Assembly (NCBI GenBank): GCA_919901745.1
Contig: CAKKPP010000001.1
Location: 1 to 64,000, forward strand
Length of the DNA stretch: 64,000 bases
From: Chloroflexota bacterium
GTDB taxonomy: Bacteria > Chloroflexota > Limnocylindria > Limnocylindrales > CSP1-4
Direction of reading: 5' to 3'
This document shows, in pieces, positions 26,268 to 34,595 of the stretch. Numbering within the stretch: position 1 is the stretch's first letter; every line of letters begins with the position of its first letter. The translations under genes and the position numbers were made by a program. Under the pieces are notes generated by a model that saw nothing but the letters and a program-made list of their open reading frames with translations, was not told the DNA's origin and searched no databases.

Positions 26268-27209
26268 ATGGACACGAGCCGCGCCAATCTGCTCCGCGAG
26301 CTCGCGCTCGACGCCGACCTGGAGCGAGGCGACTCCCTGCGGGTGGCCGCCGAACAGATGATTCGGTTCCTCGACGCCAATCGCGACCGGATCGTCGCCC
26401 TCGGCGGCCTGACGCTGATCGACGAGGAGCCCGACTTCCTCTCCGTCCTTCCCGACCTGACCTTCCAGACGCAGAGTCGGTTCCTCGACGCTGACACGGG
26501 CGATTGGCGGACCGAGATCGAGGTCGTCGACGCGCCCGAATTGGTCGAGCTCTACAACCCCGCGGAGATCTATGCCGCGTTCGCCGACGCCGCGCGAGCG
26601 GCGGGCAGTCTCGGAGACGGCGACGCCGCATCGAGTCCGGCCGGCGATGACGATCTCGTCCCGGATCTGGAGGCCGCCCCGGCGGGGGCATCGGAATCGG
26701 GCGAGCTGTATGCCGAGGCCGCCGACGAATGGGCAGCCGGACAGCCTGTCGTGCCCGACGCCGACGATGAGGATACCGCGGCCCGTCGCCTGTACGACCT
26801 GGCCCTGGAGTACCAGGAACGCAGCCAGGACAGCGAGGCGCGTCTGCTGGCAGCCTTCGAGGCGGCGGCCAGCAAGCTGGCCAGCCTGATCGGCGACTTC
26901 GTGATCGTCGACGACGACGACGAGCGTTTGACTCTCGACGCCCACGGCACCTTCCGTGCCGAGGTCGTGCCCGAGGACGGCGACGGCGAATGGCGATCGC
27001 TCTCGACGCCCACGGAGCTCGTCGAGTTCTACGACCCGACGGACGTGTTCGGGGATCTTGCCGACGCCCTGGCAGAGGCCTACCCCGGCATCGCGCCGGA
27101 GGACGGTGACGACCCTGATGCCGCCGAGGACGCGGCTGAAGACAGCGCCGAAGATGCCGCCGAGGACGCGGCGGATGGTGCCGCCGACGCCGCCGACGAC
27201 AAGGGCTGA
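26268..27209 (+). CDS. Highly acidic protein with an internal duplication
   Basis: This 313-residue protein is very rich in Asp, Glu and Ala. It seems to hold two diverged copies of one module. Residues 50-110 (DWRTEIEVVDAPELVELYNP and AEIYAAFADAA) align with residues 205-285 (EWRSLSTPTELVEFYDP and TDVFGDLADAL). The C-terminal 35 residues are an EDAAEDSAEDAAEDAA-type low-complexity tail. GAAGGAG precedes the ATG. It ends 9 nt before pyrK. No family or function is known to me; a scaffold or inhibitor role is possible. Confidence 0.68.
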   Translation: MDTSRANLLRELALDADLERGDSLRVAAEQMIRFLDANRDRIVALGGLTLIDEEPDFLSVLPDLTFQTQSRFLDADTGDWRTEIEVVDAPELVELYNPAEIYAAFADAARAAGSLGDGDAASSPAGDDDLVPDLEAAPAGASESGELYAEAADEWAAGQPVVPDADDEDTAARRLYDLALEYQERSQDSEARLLAAFEAAASKLASLIGDFVIVDDDDERLTLDAHGTFRAEVVPEDGDGEWRSLSTPTELVEFYDPTDVFGDLADALAEAYPGIAPEDGDDPDAAEDAAEDSAEDAAEDAADGAADAADDKG

Positions 27210-27218
27210 CGCTCGCGC

Positions 27219-28085
27219 GTGACGATGCGGCTCGTCGGCGCGGAGCTCGCGGAGAGCCGGGAGATTCTCCCGGATCAGTGGCTCCAGACCTTTCACGCCC
27301 CCGGCCTGGTGGCGGGCGCGCGGGCCGGCCAGTTCGTGCACGTCCGAACCGGCGACTACTCCGGCCTGATCCTGCGGCGACCGTTTTCGATCAACACCGC
27401 GGACCCGGGCACCGGCATGCTCACGATTCACTTTCGGGCGATCGGTCGCGGCACCGAGTGGTTCACGCGGCTTCGTCCAGGGGACCGGGTCGACATGCTC
27501 GGGCCGCTCGGGCGCCCCTTCGAAGTCGACCCGCGCAGCCGGCACCTGCTCCTCGTCGCGGGTGGCCTGGGCATGGCCGGCATCCGCCTCCTGGTCGACG
27601 AGGCGATCCGTGACGGGCGGCGGGTCACGCTGCTGTTCGGAGCCGCACGAGCCGCCGAGGTCTACCCGTCGACGCTGCTACCCGACGAGGTCGAGTACGT
27701 GGTCGCCACCGACGACGGCTCGCTCGGCCATCGCGGCTTCGTCACCGAGCTGGTTCCCGACTACGAGGCGTGGGCCGACCAGTCCTTTGCCTGTGGGCCC
27801 CAGCCCATGCTGGCAGCCCTCGCGCGGCTGGCCGAGGGGCGTCGCGGCCGGCTTGGCGTGGCCCGATTGGGTCGGAAACGAGGCGGCGGCAAGGTGGTGC
27901 CGGCCGGCTCCGCGGCGGCGCGACGGAAAGCCTTTCTGCAGGTCTCGATGGAGCAGAACATGGGCTGTGCCGTTGGCGCGTGTCTTGGCTGCGTGGTGAT
28001 GGCGACGTCCGGTACTCCGCAGCGGGTCTGCCGGGAAGGCCCGGTGTTCGCGTCCGACGAGATCGCCTGGGAGGCCGGCTGGTGA
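27219..28085 (+). CDS. pyrK: Dihydroorotate dehydrogenase electron-transfer subunit PyrK
   Basis: PyrK passes electrons from the PyrD FMN through FAD and a [2Fe-2S] cluster to NAD. The 288-residue protein has the FAD-binding LILRRPFSINTADPG, the NAD-binding HLLLVAGGLGMAGIRLLVDE, and a C-terminal cysteine cluster (QNMGCAVGACLGCVV and QRVCREGPVF) of the expected four Cys. An extra Arg/Gly-rich insertion (GRRGRLGVARLGRKRGGGK) sits between the Rossmann part and the cluster and is unusual. GTG start, and the stop overlaps the pyrD GTG. Confidence 0.92.
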   Translation: MTMRLVGAELAESREILPDQWLQTFHAPGLVAGARAGQFVHVRTGDYSGLILRRPFSINTADPGTGMLTIHFRAIGRGTEWFTRLRPGDRVDMLGPLGRPFEVDPRSRHLLLVAGGLGMAGIRLLVDEAIRDGRRVTLLFGAARAAEVYPSTLLPDEVEYVVATDDGSLGHRGFVTELVPDYEAWADQSFACGPQPMLAALARLAEGRRGRLGVARLGRKRGGGKVVPAGSAAARRKAFLQVSMEQNMGCAVGACLGCVVMATSGTPQRVCREGPVFASDEIAWEAGW

Positions 28086-29272
28086 AGGCGAAGCGGAGGG
28101 TGGTGACATCCGGCGACGCCCGACCCACGGGAAACCTGTCCACCGGGCCCAAACGCACGCCCACCATACGGCGGATCAAGTCGGCGATCGTGCCGGCGTC
28201 CGCATCCGCGTCGCAGGGCGGGCGTCGGGGCGGCCGCGATCAGGGGGCCGCCGACGGAACCTCGGCCCGTGCGACGTCACCAGTCTCGGAGGCAGCCGGG
28301 CGGTCGGACGTGGTGGTCGACCTGTCCGTCGACCTCGGGCGAGGCCTCGTCCTGCCCAACCCGATCCTCGTCGCCTCGGGCACGTTCGGCTACGGCGTGG
28401 AGTACGGGGAGGTCGTCGAGGTCGATCGACTCGGCGGCATCTGTTGCAAGGGCACGACGCTCAAGCCGCGCATCGGCAACGTCACGCCGCGGGTCACCGA
28501 GACCCCCGGAGGGATGCTCAATTCGATCGGCCTCCAGAATCCGGGCGTCGATGCGGTCATCGACAGGTACGCGTCGACCTGGGTGGGTTGGCGGACGCCC
28601 GTGATCGTCAACGTCGCCGGCGAGTCGGTGTCCGACTATGTCGAGGTCGTCCGCCGGCTCGACGGCGTGCCCGGCGTGGCCGGGATCGAGCTCAACATCT
28701 CGTGCCCGAACGTGGGCCGGGGCGGGCTCCAGTTCGCGATCGACGCGGACGCCGCCGCCGGCGTCACCGCGGCCGTCCGCCGGGCGACCGACCTGCCGCT
28801 GCTCGTGAAACTGTCCCCGAACGTGGCCGACGTGCGCCCGATCGCCCGGGCGATAGCCGACGCCGGAGCAGACGCGCTCACGGCGATCAATACGCTGTCG
28901 GGGATCGCGGTGGCGCCGGGTCACGGTCGGCCCCTGCTCGGCAACGTCTACGGCGGTCTGTCGGGGCCGGCGATCAAGCCGATCGCTCTCCGGGTCGTGT
29001 ACGAGGTGGCCCAGGTCGTGTCGATCCCGGTCATCGCGATCGGGGGCGTCACGGAGCTCGCGGATGTCCTGGACTATCTGGCCGTCGGAGCGGTCGCGGT
29101 GCAGGTCGGCACGGCGATTTTCGCCGACCCGACGCTTCCGGTGCGCCTCGTCGACGAACTGGATGAGGAGTGCCGCCGACGCGCACTGCCGTCGTACCGA
29201 CCGCTCATCGGCACTGCCCTCCCGCGCAAGCCGGCCGCACCGTCATCGAAGGGCGTCGAATACCGGCCGTGA
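28082..29272 (+). CDS. pyrD: Dihydroorotate dehydrogenase, class 1B catalytic subunit
   Basis: PyrD oxidises dihydroorotate to orotate using FMN. Family features include ILVASGTFGYGVEYGEV, GICCKGTTLKPRIGN, NSIGLQNPGVD, GIELNISCPNVGRGG with the catalytic Cys of type 1 enzymes, LLVKLSPN and IAIGGV. The pairing with PyrK marks it as class 1B. The usual length is near 305; the 396 residues here include a 75-residue Arg/Ser/Ala-rich N-terminal extension. That start is supported by a GTGA overlap with pyrK. pyrB has a similar kind of extension. Confidence 0.93.
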   Translation: MKAKRRVVTSGDARPTGNLSTGPKRTPTIRRIKSAIVPASASASQGGRRGGRDQGAADGTSARATSPVSEAAGRSDVVVDLSVDLGRGLVLPNPILVASGTFGYGVEYGEVVEVDRLGGICCKGTTLKPRIGNVTPRVTETPGGMLNSIGLQNPGVDAVIDRYASTWVGWRTPVIVNVAGESVSDYVEVVRRLDGVPGVAGIELNISCPNVGRGGLQFAIDADAAAGVTAAVRRATDLPLLVKLSPNVADVRPIARAIADAGADALTAINTLSGIAVAPGHGRPLLGNVYGGLSGPAIKPIALRVVYEVAQVVSIPVIAIGGVTELADVLDYLAVGAVAVQVGTAIFADPTLPVRLVDELDEECRRRALPSYRPLIGTALPRKPAAPSSKGVEYRP

Positions 29273-29317
29273 CGGCCTGGGGCGCTGCCCGAACGGTCCG
29301 CGGCTACACTCTCGACC

Positions 29318-30028
29318 GTGACGACCCTTCGTCCGGCCCTCGATCCCGCCATTCGCGGTGCCATCGCCGCTCGCACCGAGGCCCTCTTCCGGGCGTCGGG
29401 CGCCCTCCGCGATGGTCACTTCCAGCTCAAGAGCGGACGCCACGGGGACGCGTACGTCGAGAAGTTCGCGGTGCTGTCCAACCCGGCGGCGACGAGTGAG
29501 CTGTGTGGCTTCTTCGCCGCGCCCCACCTGGCGACGACGGTCGACTCGGCAAGCGCGCCAGGCTCCGCCGGGGGAGAAGGCGTCGCCGTTGACATCGTTG
29601 CCGGCCCGACCACGGGCGGTGTGATCCTCGCCTTCGAGACCGGGCGACAGCTCGGCGTCCCGGCCATCTTCGCCGAGGAGGTCCGTGACCCGGACGGCCC
29701 GACACGACGCGCGTTCCGCCGCGGCTTCCGCATCGAGAGCGGTCAGCGCGTGCTGCTCGTGGACGACATCCTGACCACCGGCGGTTCCCTGCTCGCGATG
29801 ATCCCGGCGGTCGAGGCAATGGGCGGCGAGATCATCGAGTGTGCGGTGCTGGTGGATCGGTCCGGCGGCCGCTCCACCCTCACCTCGCCGGCAAGTGGCC
29901 GCGTGTATGCCGTCCGATCGCTCTGGCAACTCGATCTTCCGACCTACGACCCAGGCGTGGCGAACTGCCCCGGGTGCGCGGTCGCGTCGCCTCTCCACGC
30001 GCCGGGCAGCACCGGAGCAGCCGGATGA
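29318..30028 (+). CDS. pyrE: Orotate phosphoribosyltransferase
   Basis: PyrE makes OMP from orotate and PRPP. The 236-residue protein has the substrate element FQLKSGRHGDAYVEKF, DIVAGPTTGGVILAFETGRQ, and the PRPP loop RVLLVDDILTTGGSLLAM. A short insertion (SASAPGSAGGEG) is low complexity. The start is GTG. The stop overlaps the ATG of the next lipoprotein gene by ATGA. No pyrF lies nearby, so OMP decarboxylase is encoded elsewhere. Confidence 0.92.
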   Translation: MTTLRPALDPAIRGAIAARTEALFRASGALRDGHFQLKSGRHGDAYVEKFAVLSNPAATSELCGFFAAPHLATTVDSASAPGSAGGEGVAVDIVAGPTTGGVILAFETGRQLGVPAIFAEEVRDPDGPTRRAFRRGFRIESGQRVLLVDDILTTGGSLLAMIPAVEAMGGEIIECAVLVDRSGGRSTLTSPASGRVYAVRSLWQLDLPTYDPGVANCPGCAVASPLHAPGSTGAAG

Positions 30029-30435
30029 ACGGGGCGGCAGCCCGAATTCGCGGTCACCGCGCCCGCGCCTTCCCGATCGCGCTGGCGCTGACCGTGCTCG
30101 TCACGCTGGCTGCCTGCAACGCCGGCGGATCGCCCGCGCCCAACCCGTACGCGCCGGGCGGCGCGAAGAGCCCGACGCCGACCTCGGTCCCGGGCTCGCC
30201 GCTCCAGGGTATCGTCACCCAGGTCGACACGGAGGGCGTCGACAAGGTTCGCGGTTTCACGATCAGGACGTCCGACGGCGTTTCGTGGACCTTCGAAATC
30301 CGTGCCCTTGAGAACGCCACCGAGTTTCCACCAGCGCATCTGGTCGAGCACAAGGCGACCGTGACGCCGGTACGCGTGACGTTCCACGGGGAAGGCTCGA
30401 CGCTCATCGCCGATCGGATCGAGGACGCCGGGTAG
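30025..30435 (+). CDS. Lipoprotein at the end of the pyrKDE operon
   Basis: The 136-residue protein has a signal peptide (FPIALALTVLVTLAACN) with lipobox LAAC. After a Ser/Pro spacer, residues 55-136 form a small beta domain (QGIVTQVDTEGVDKVRGFTI, SWTFEIRAL, HKATVTPVRVTFHGEG) resembling an OB-type fold. It overlaps pyrE by 4 nt, so expression is tied to the pyr genes, though no functional link is evident. Confidence 0.75.
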   Translation: MNGAAARIRGHRARAFPIALALTVLVTLAACNAGGSPAPNPYAPGGAKSPTPTSVPGSPLQGIVTQVDTEGVDKVRGFTIRTSDGVSWTFEIRALENATEFPPAHLVEHKATVTPVRVTFHGEGSTLIADRIEDAG

Positions 30436-30436
30436 C

Positions 30437-30517
30437 GGTCGCCGCGAGGGTCGCCGCGAGCGACGTGTCGCCGCGAAGGGTCCGCGAGCGATTGCCGCTA
30501 GCGATCGCCGCTAGCGG
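30437..30517. repeat. Short GC-rich repeats between convergent genes
   Basis: GGTCGCCGCGA occurs at 30437-30447 and 30449-30459, with a variant at 30466-30476. Two copies of CCGCTAGCG, containing a CGCTAGCG palindrome, follow near 30495 and 30508. The second half may form a hairpin that ends one or both transcripts. Confidence 0.65.
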
Positions 30518-31473
30518 ACCGAGTCGAGCGCGGCCGTCAGTTCCTCGGTGCGCACGATCCCCTCGAACGAGCCGCGCACGACGCCGTCCCGATCGACCAC
30601 GAAGATCCACGGCTCGGAGACCAATCCCCATTCGTTCACGGCCGCGACCGTCGTCAACTGGTTGTTGGTGAGGACGGGCTGGAGCTGTCCGTCGACGACT
30701 TCGAGCTGGTAGGGCTCGACGTTGATGAACGTCACGGTCGGATAGTCGGCCACGAACGGCTTGACGCGATCGAGGGTCGGGCCGCATTGCGCGCTGGCAC
30801 AGAATTTCGGGGTGGCGAAGGCAAGCAGGAAGGGTCGATGCTCGGCGACGGCCGTCGCCACGGACGTCTCGTACATGGCAGCCAGCGGTTCGCGGTCGGT
30901 TGACAGGCGTGCAATGTCGCCCCCGACGTCGGCAAGCGTGAGCGTCTTCGATACGGGAGCCGGCTGGCCCACGGCGATCGTGGGCGAGATCTCGCGAACC
31001 GTGAAACTGAGGCGGACCAGCGCCTCGGGTTGCCCGGGAGTCGTGATTCGAAATTCGGCGCCCCAGGTCCCGTGGCTCGGGTAATCGACGTTCGCGACGT
31101 ACGCACCGCGGCTGCCCTCGATCGCCCAGACGAAGTCGGCATCGACGGTTGCCACCGGGGTCGCCGGGTCCAGCCCCAGGTCGAAGAACGCCACTGTCAC
31201 TGCCAGATCGGGCGCGGCGACCGGCACGTTGCCGGCATCGACGAGGGTGAACACGAATCGGTTGATGCCGCAGGCCTGGATGGACGACACGACGATCGGG
31301 ATGACGGCCGGGGTCGCGGCCGGTGTGTCCCATCCGGGCGCCGAGGTCACCTCGGGAGATGCCGTGCACGCAGCGGGGTCGCCCGGCGGCGAGGCCTCGG
31401 GTGATGCCGCCGGGTTGCATGCGGCCGCGAACAGGCTGAGCGCCAGCCCGAGGGCAGCGCCTCGTCCGACCAT
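30511..31473 (-). CDS. Thioredoxin-fold lipoprotein, likely oxidase assembly factor
   Basis: The 320-residue protein has a signal peptide and lipobox (LALSLFAAACNP). Residues 40-150 form a beta-sandwich-like domain. The C-terminal part from about residue 185 is a thioredoxin fold with FATPKFCASAQCGPTLDRVK, a Cys-x4-Cys arrangement reminiscent of Sco/TlpA proteins that deliver copper or reduce CuA cysteines. GGAG 6 nt upstream favours the ATG at 31473; another at 31485 is possible. It is divergent from the ctaA-ctaB fusion, which supports a role in cytochrome oxidase maturation. Confidence 0.8.
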   Translation of the reverse strand: MVGRGAALGLALSLFAAACNPAASPEASPPGDPAACTASPEVTSAPGWDTPAATPAVIPIVVSSIQACGINRFVFTLVDAGNVPVAAPDLAVTVAFFDLGLDPATPVATVDADFVWAIEGSRGAYVANVDYPSHGTWGAEFRITTPGQPEALVRLSFTVREISPTIAVGQPAPVSKTLTLADVGGDIARLSTDREPLAAMYETSVATAVAEHRPFLLAFATPKFCASAQCGPTLDRVKPFVADYPTVTFINVEPYQLEVVDGQLQPVLTNNQLTTVAAVNEWGLVSEPWIFVVDRDGVVRGSFEGIVRTEELTAALDSVR

Positions 31474-31620
31474 GTGTCGCTCCATCGAGCAGAGGGTAGC
31501 CCGGCCGGCGACTCCGTGCTTTGGCGAGAGCTTTGGCTGAATGAGTTCGGGCGGCGCGGTAGAATGCCGGGCGTCCCACGACGACCCGCTCGACCGGCGG
31601 CGTCGGCCCATGGAGGACCC

Positions 31621-33510
31621 TTGACTCGCTTTCAACGCCTTGCCGCGGTCACCCTGGCGACGACGCTCACGCTCGTGACCATCGGCGTCGCCGTTCGTGC
31701 GACGGAATCGGGGCTCGCCTGCCCGCACTGGCCCGGCTGCTTCGACGGCCGGTTCCTGCCTGCGCTCGAGGACGGTTTCAACGTCTGGGTCGAGTGGATC
31801 CACCGAACCATTGCGGCCCTCATCGGCGTGCTGATCCTGGCCATGGCCGGCGTGGCCGTGCGCGACCATCGGGATCGCCCGAGTCTCGTGTGGCCGTCCG
31901 GCGTCGCGGTGTTGCTGGTCGGATTTCAGGCCTGGCTGGGCCGCGAGACCGTCCGTCTCGGCAACAGCGGCGAGTCAGTAACCGCCCACCTGGCGGCCGC
32001 CATGGTTCTTGTCGGCCTGCTCGCGTATCTCCTGGTTCGGTCGTCCTCGCCGGAGCGACATCCCGGCCCACGCGGGAGTCAGCGGTTCACGCTCCTCGCA
32101 GCCTTCAGCGCGGCGTCGGTGTTCGCTTTGCTCCTGTTCGGTTCGCACGTGACGGCGCAGGGCGCGGCACTCGTGTATTCCGATTGGCCGCTCATGAACG
32201 GCAGCCTGATCCCGCCCCTCGAAGGTGTCGGACCGACGGCCCACATCCTCCATCGATGGGTCGGAGTGGTCGTGGGCCTGGTCGTGGCGGCACTGGCCGT
32301 CGCGGCGATTCGAACGCAACGCGGCCACCCGACGATCGTCCGCCTTGCGCTGGTGGCGGCCGTGCTCTACCCGCTTCAGGCGGTCGTCGGCGGGCTCCAG
32401 GTGCTCACCAGCCTCGACGAGTGGACGCAGGTCCTGCACGTGGCCCTCGGAACGATCATCTGGACCGCCGTCGCCGCTCTCGCGATCGCCAGCTACTACA
32501 CGATCCGTGAGCGCGGCGAGGCGGCGTTCCTCGGCAGTGCCGCGGGGACCGGCCCCGACCCCGATGGTGGCGCGCTGTCGCTCGAGCCCCGGGCGCACAC
32601 GCGCGGCGCGTCCATTCGCGCATACATCGCGCTCACCAAGCCGCGGATCATCGAACTCCTGCTGGTGACCACCGTGCCGGCCATGGTCCTGGCGACCCGC
32701 GAGGTTCCCGGCATCGAGCTGGGTCACTGGGCGTGGCTCACGTTCTGGACCCTCGTGTGCGGGACGCTCGCCGCAGGTTCGGCGAACGCGATCAACCAGT
32801 ATCTCGAGCGGGACATCGATGAGCTGATGGCTCGAACCCGCCGCCGCCCGCTCCCGACGCACAGCGTCGCGCCGGATCGCGCGATGGTCTTCGGGATCGT
32901 CCTCGGCATCGTCGCCATTTCCGCGATGACCTGGTTCGTCAACCTTCTCGCGGCGTTCCTGACGCTGCTCGCGATCGCCTTCTACGTGGTCGTCTATACG
33001 ATCATGCTCAAGCGCTCGACGCCCCAGAACATCGTCATCGGCGGTGCCGCGGGTGCCCTCCCGCCGGTGATCGGCTGGGTGGCGGTCACCGGCAGCGTCG
33101 GTCTGCCGGCGCTGCTCCTGTTCGCGATCGTCTTCTACTGGACGCCTCCGCACTTCTGGGCCCTCGCGCTCCGGATCCGCAAGGACTACGCCGCGGCCGG
33201 GATCCCGATGCTGCCGGTGGTCCACGGGATCCCGGAGACGGCGCGCCAGATCGGGCTGTACACGATCCTGCTCGTCGCCATTTCGTTCGTGTTCGCGGCT
33301 GTTGCCCAGATGGGCCTCGTGTACCTCGTGGCCGCGGCCGTGCTCGGGGCGGTCTTCCTGTGGCAGGCGTATCGCCTGTGGCGGGTCGCCGATTCCGAGG
33401 ATCGATCGACCGCCGGGGCGATCCGGTTGTACCGATACTCGATCAGCTACCTCACGCTGCTGTTCGGAGCGATCGCGCTGGACGTGCTGGTCCTCGTCCC
33501 GGTCGCCTGA
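31621..33510 (+). CDS. Fused haem A synthase (CtaA) and protohaem IX farnesyltransferase (CtaB)
   Basis: The 629-residue membrane protein joins two steps of haem A synthesis. Residues 1-300 are CtaA-like, with eight predicted helices and the haem/catalytic histidines in WIHRTIAALIG, VTAHLAAA, ILHRWVGV and QVLHVALG. Residues 330-629 are the UbiA-type prenyltransferase CtaB, with NAINQYLERDIDELMARTRR and YWTPPHFWALALRIRKDY. The two parts are linked by an Ala/Gly/Asp-rich segment of about 30 residues. TTG start with GGAGG 4 nt upstream. Fusions of this kind are known in Chloroflexi. It heads the oxidase cluster. Confidence 0.92.
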   Translation: MTRFQRLAAVTLATTLTLVTIGVAVRATESGLACPHWPGCFDGRFLPALEDGFNVWVEWIHRTIAALIGVLILAMAGVAVRDHRDRPSLVWPSGVAVLLVGFQAWLGRETVRLGNSGESVTAHLAAAMVLVGLLAYLLVRSSSPERHPGPRGSQRFTLLAAFSAASVFALLLFGSHVTAQGAALVYSDWPLMNGSLIPPLEGVGPTAHILHRWVGVVVGLVVAALAVAAIRTQRGHPTIVRLALVAAVLYPLQAVVGGLQVLTSLDEWTQVLHVALGTIIWTAVAALAIASYYTIRERGEAAFLGSAAGTGPDPDGGALSLEPRAHTRGASIRAYIALTKPRIIELLLVTTVPAMVLATREVPGIELGHWAWLTFWTLVCGTLAAGSANAINQYLERDIDELMARTRRRPLPTHSVAPDRAMVFGIVLGIVAISAMTWFVNLLAAFLTLLAIAFYVVVYTIMLKRSTPQNIVIGGAAGALPPVIGWVAVTGSVGLPALLLFAIVFYWTPPHFWALALRIRKDYAAAGIPMLPVVHGIPETARQIGLYTILLVAISFVFAAVAQMGLVYLVAAAVLGAVFLWQAYRLWRVADSEDRSTAGAIRLYRYSISYLTLLFGAIALDVLVLVPVA

Positions 33511-33633
33511 CCCGGAGGTGTTGCAAGTCCGCGAGGTGAAGCCCGCGGCGGAGGCGTGCGGCTCGCTGTTCCCCACGGGCGAGAGTCTTCCTGCCGCGTG
33601 GTAGCCTCTGGTTGGCGTCCCACGAGCAGGAAC

Positions 33634-34350
33634 ATGATGGCCCGTCCTTCCGCCTCTCATCGTTCGAGCTCTGCAGGCCCCCTCGCGTGGTTGGGCGCGA
33701 TTCAAGCGGACGACGGCCTGTTCGTCACCGATGCCGACCAGCGGATCGTCGCCTGGTCGGAATCGGCCGAACTGCTCTTTGGCCGTGCCTCCGAGGACGT
33801 GATCGGGCGACCCTGCCACGAAGTCCTCGGCGCACTCGACCGTCAGCCCCCGTGCGTGCCCGGATGTCGGCCCATCCTGGAGGCTCGCCGAGGGCGTGCG
33901 ATCGCCCATCCGGACATGGCGGCTCGCCACGCCGATGGGCGATTGATGCACATCCGACTATCGACGTTCGTCACCCACCACGGTCGCGTCGACGAGGTCG
34001 GAGTCGCCGGCCGACGTGATCCCAACGGCGCGCCCGATGCGCTGCCGCTCCTCGTCCACCTGGCCCGGCCTCGCACCGTCGCGGGCCACGGCTCCCTCGC
34101 GGGGCGCGTCGCGGACGTGGCCCCGGGGACACAGAGCGATGAGATCCCACCGTTCGTGAACCCGCTCAGCCCAAGGGAGCTCGAGGTCCTCGGACTGCTC
34201 TCGACCGGGCGGACAACCCGACAGATCGCCGAGCGCCTCACGATCAGCCCGTTCACCGCTCGGAACCACATCCTGAGCATCGAGCGCAAGCTCGGCGCCC
34301 ACAGCCGGGTCGAGATGATCTATCACGCAGCACTCAACGGCCTCCTGTAG
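33634..34350 (+). CDS. PAS domain / LuxR-type DNA-binding regulator
   Basis: The 238-residue protein has a PAS domain at about 25-130 (DGLFVTDADQRIVAWSESAE and LFGRASEDVIGRPCHEVLG) and a C-terminal LuxR helix-turn-helix (LSPRELEVLGLLSTGRTTRQ then IAERLTISPFTARNHI). CHEVLG and PCVPGCRP give three cysteines in the PAS region that might bind a metal or respond to redox. It lies between the haem A synthase fusion and ctaC and may regulate the oxidase genes. No receiver domain is present, so signal input is probably by ligand or oxygen. AGGAA lies close upstream. Confidence 0.82.
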   Translation: MMARPSASHRSSSAGPLAWLGAIQADDGLFVTDADQRIVAWSESAELLFGRASEDVIGRPCHEVLGALDRQPPCVPGCRPILEARRGRAIAHPDMAARHADGRLMHIRLSTFVTHHGRVDEVGVAGRRDPNGAPDALPLLVHLARPRTVAGHGSLAGRVADVAPGTQSDEIPPFVNPLSPRELEVLGLLSTGRTTRQIAERLTISPFTARNHILSIERKLGAHSRVEMIYHAALNGLL

Positions 34351-34595
34351 CTCGTTCCACGGCTGCGACCATGACCCTGCCGGCCTCGGGGACGTCGAGG
34401 GTGGGCGGGGATCACCTCGCGCGGCTGCGGGAGACGTGCGGCCCCTGCGCCGTTGCGGTCCGCTCGTGCGACGGGGCCCTTTGGTGCGAACGCACCATGC
34501 CGACAGGGGGCCGGTTCAGGGAGACTTGCCCGAACGGTTTACGGACGTCCGGCCGACGATTGTCGCGAGCAGCGTGAAGGGAGGGCAGCCACTCC
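34351..34595. other. Intergenic region upstream of ctaC
   Basis: This 245-bp gap holds a small hairpin, GGTGCG-AA-CGCACC (34493-34506), and a GAAGGGAGGG ribosome-binding-like stretch starting at 34576, about 10 nt before ctaC. I saw no clear promoter. A larger fold around GGCCCC...GGGGCC (near 34440-34488) is possible. Confidence 0.4.
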
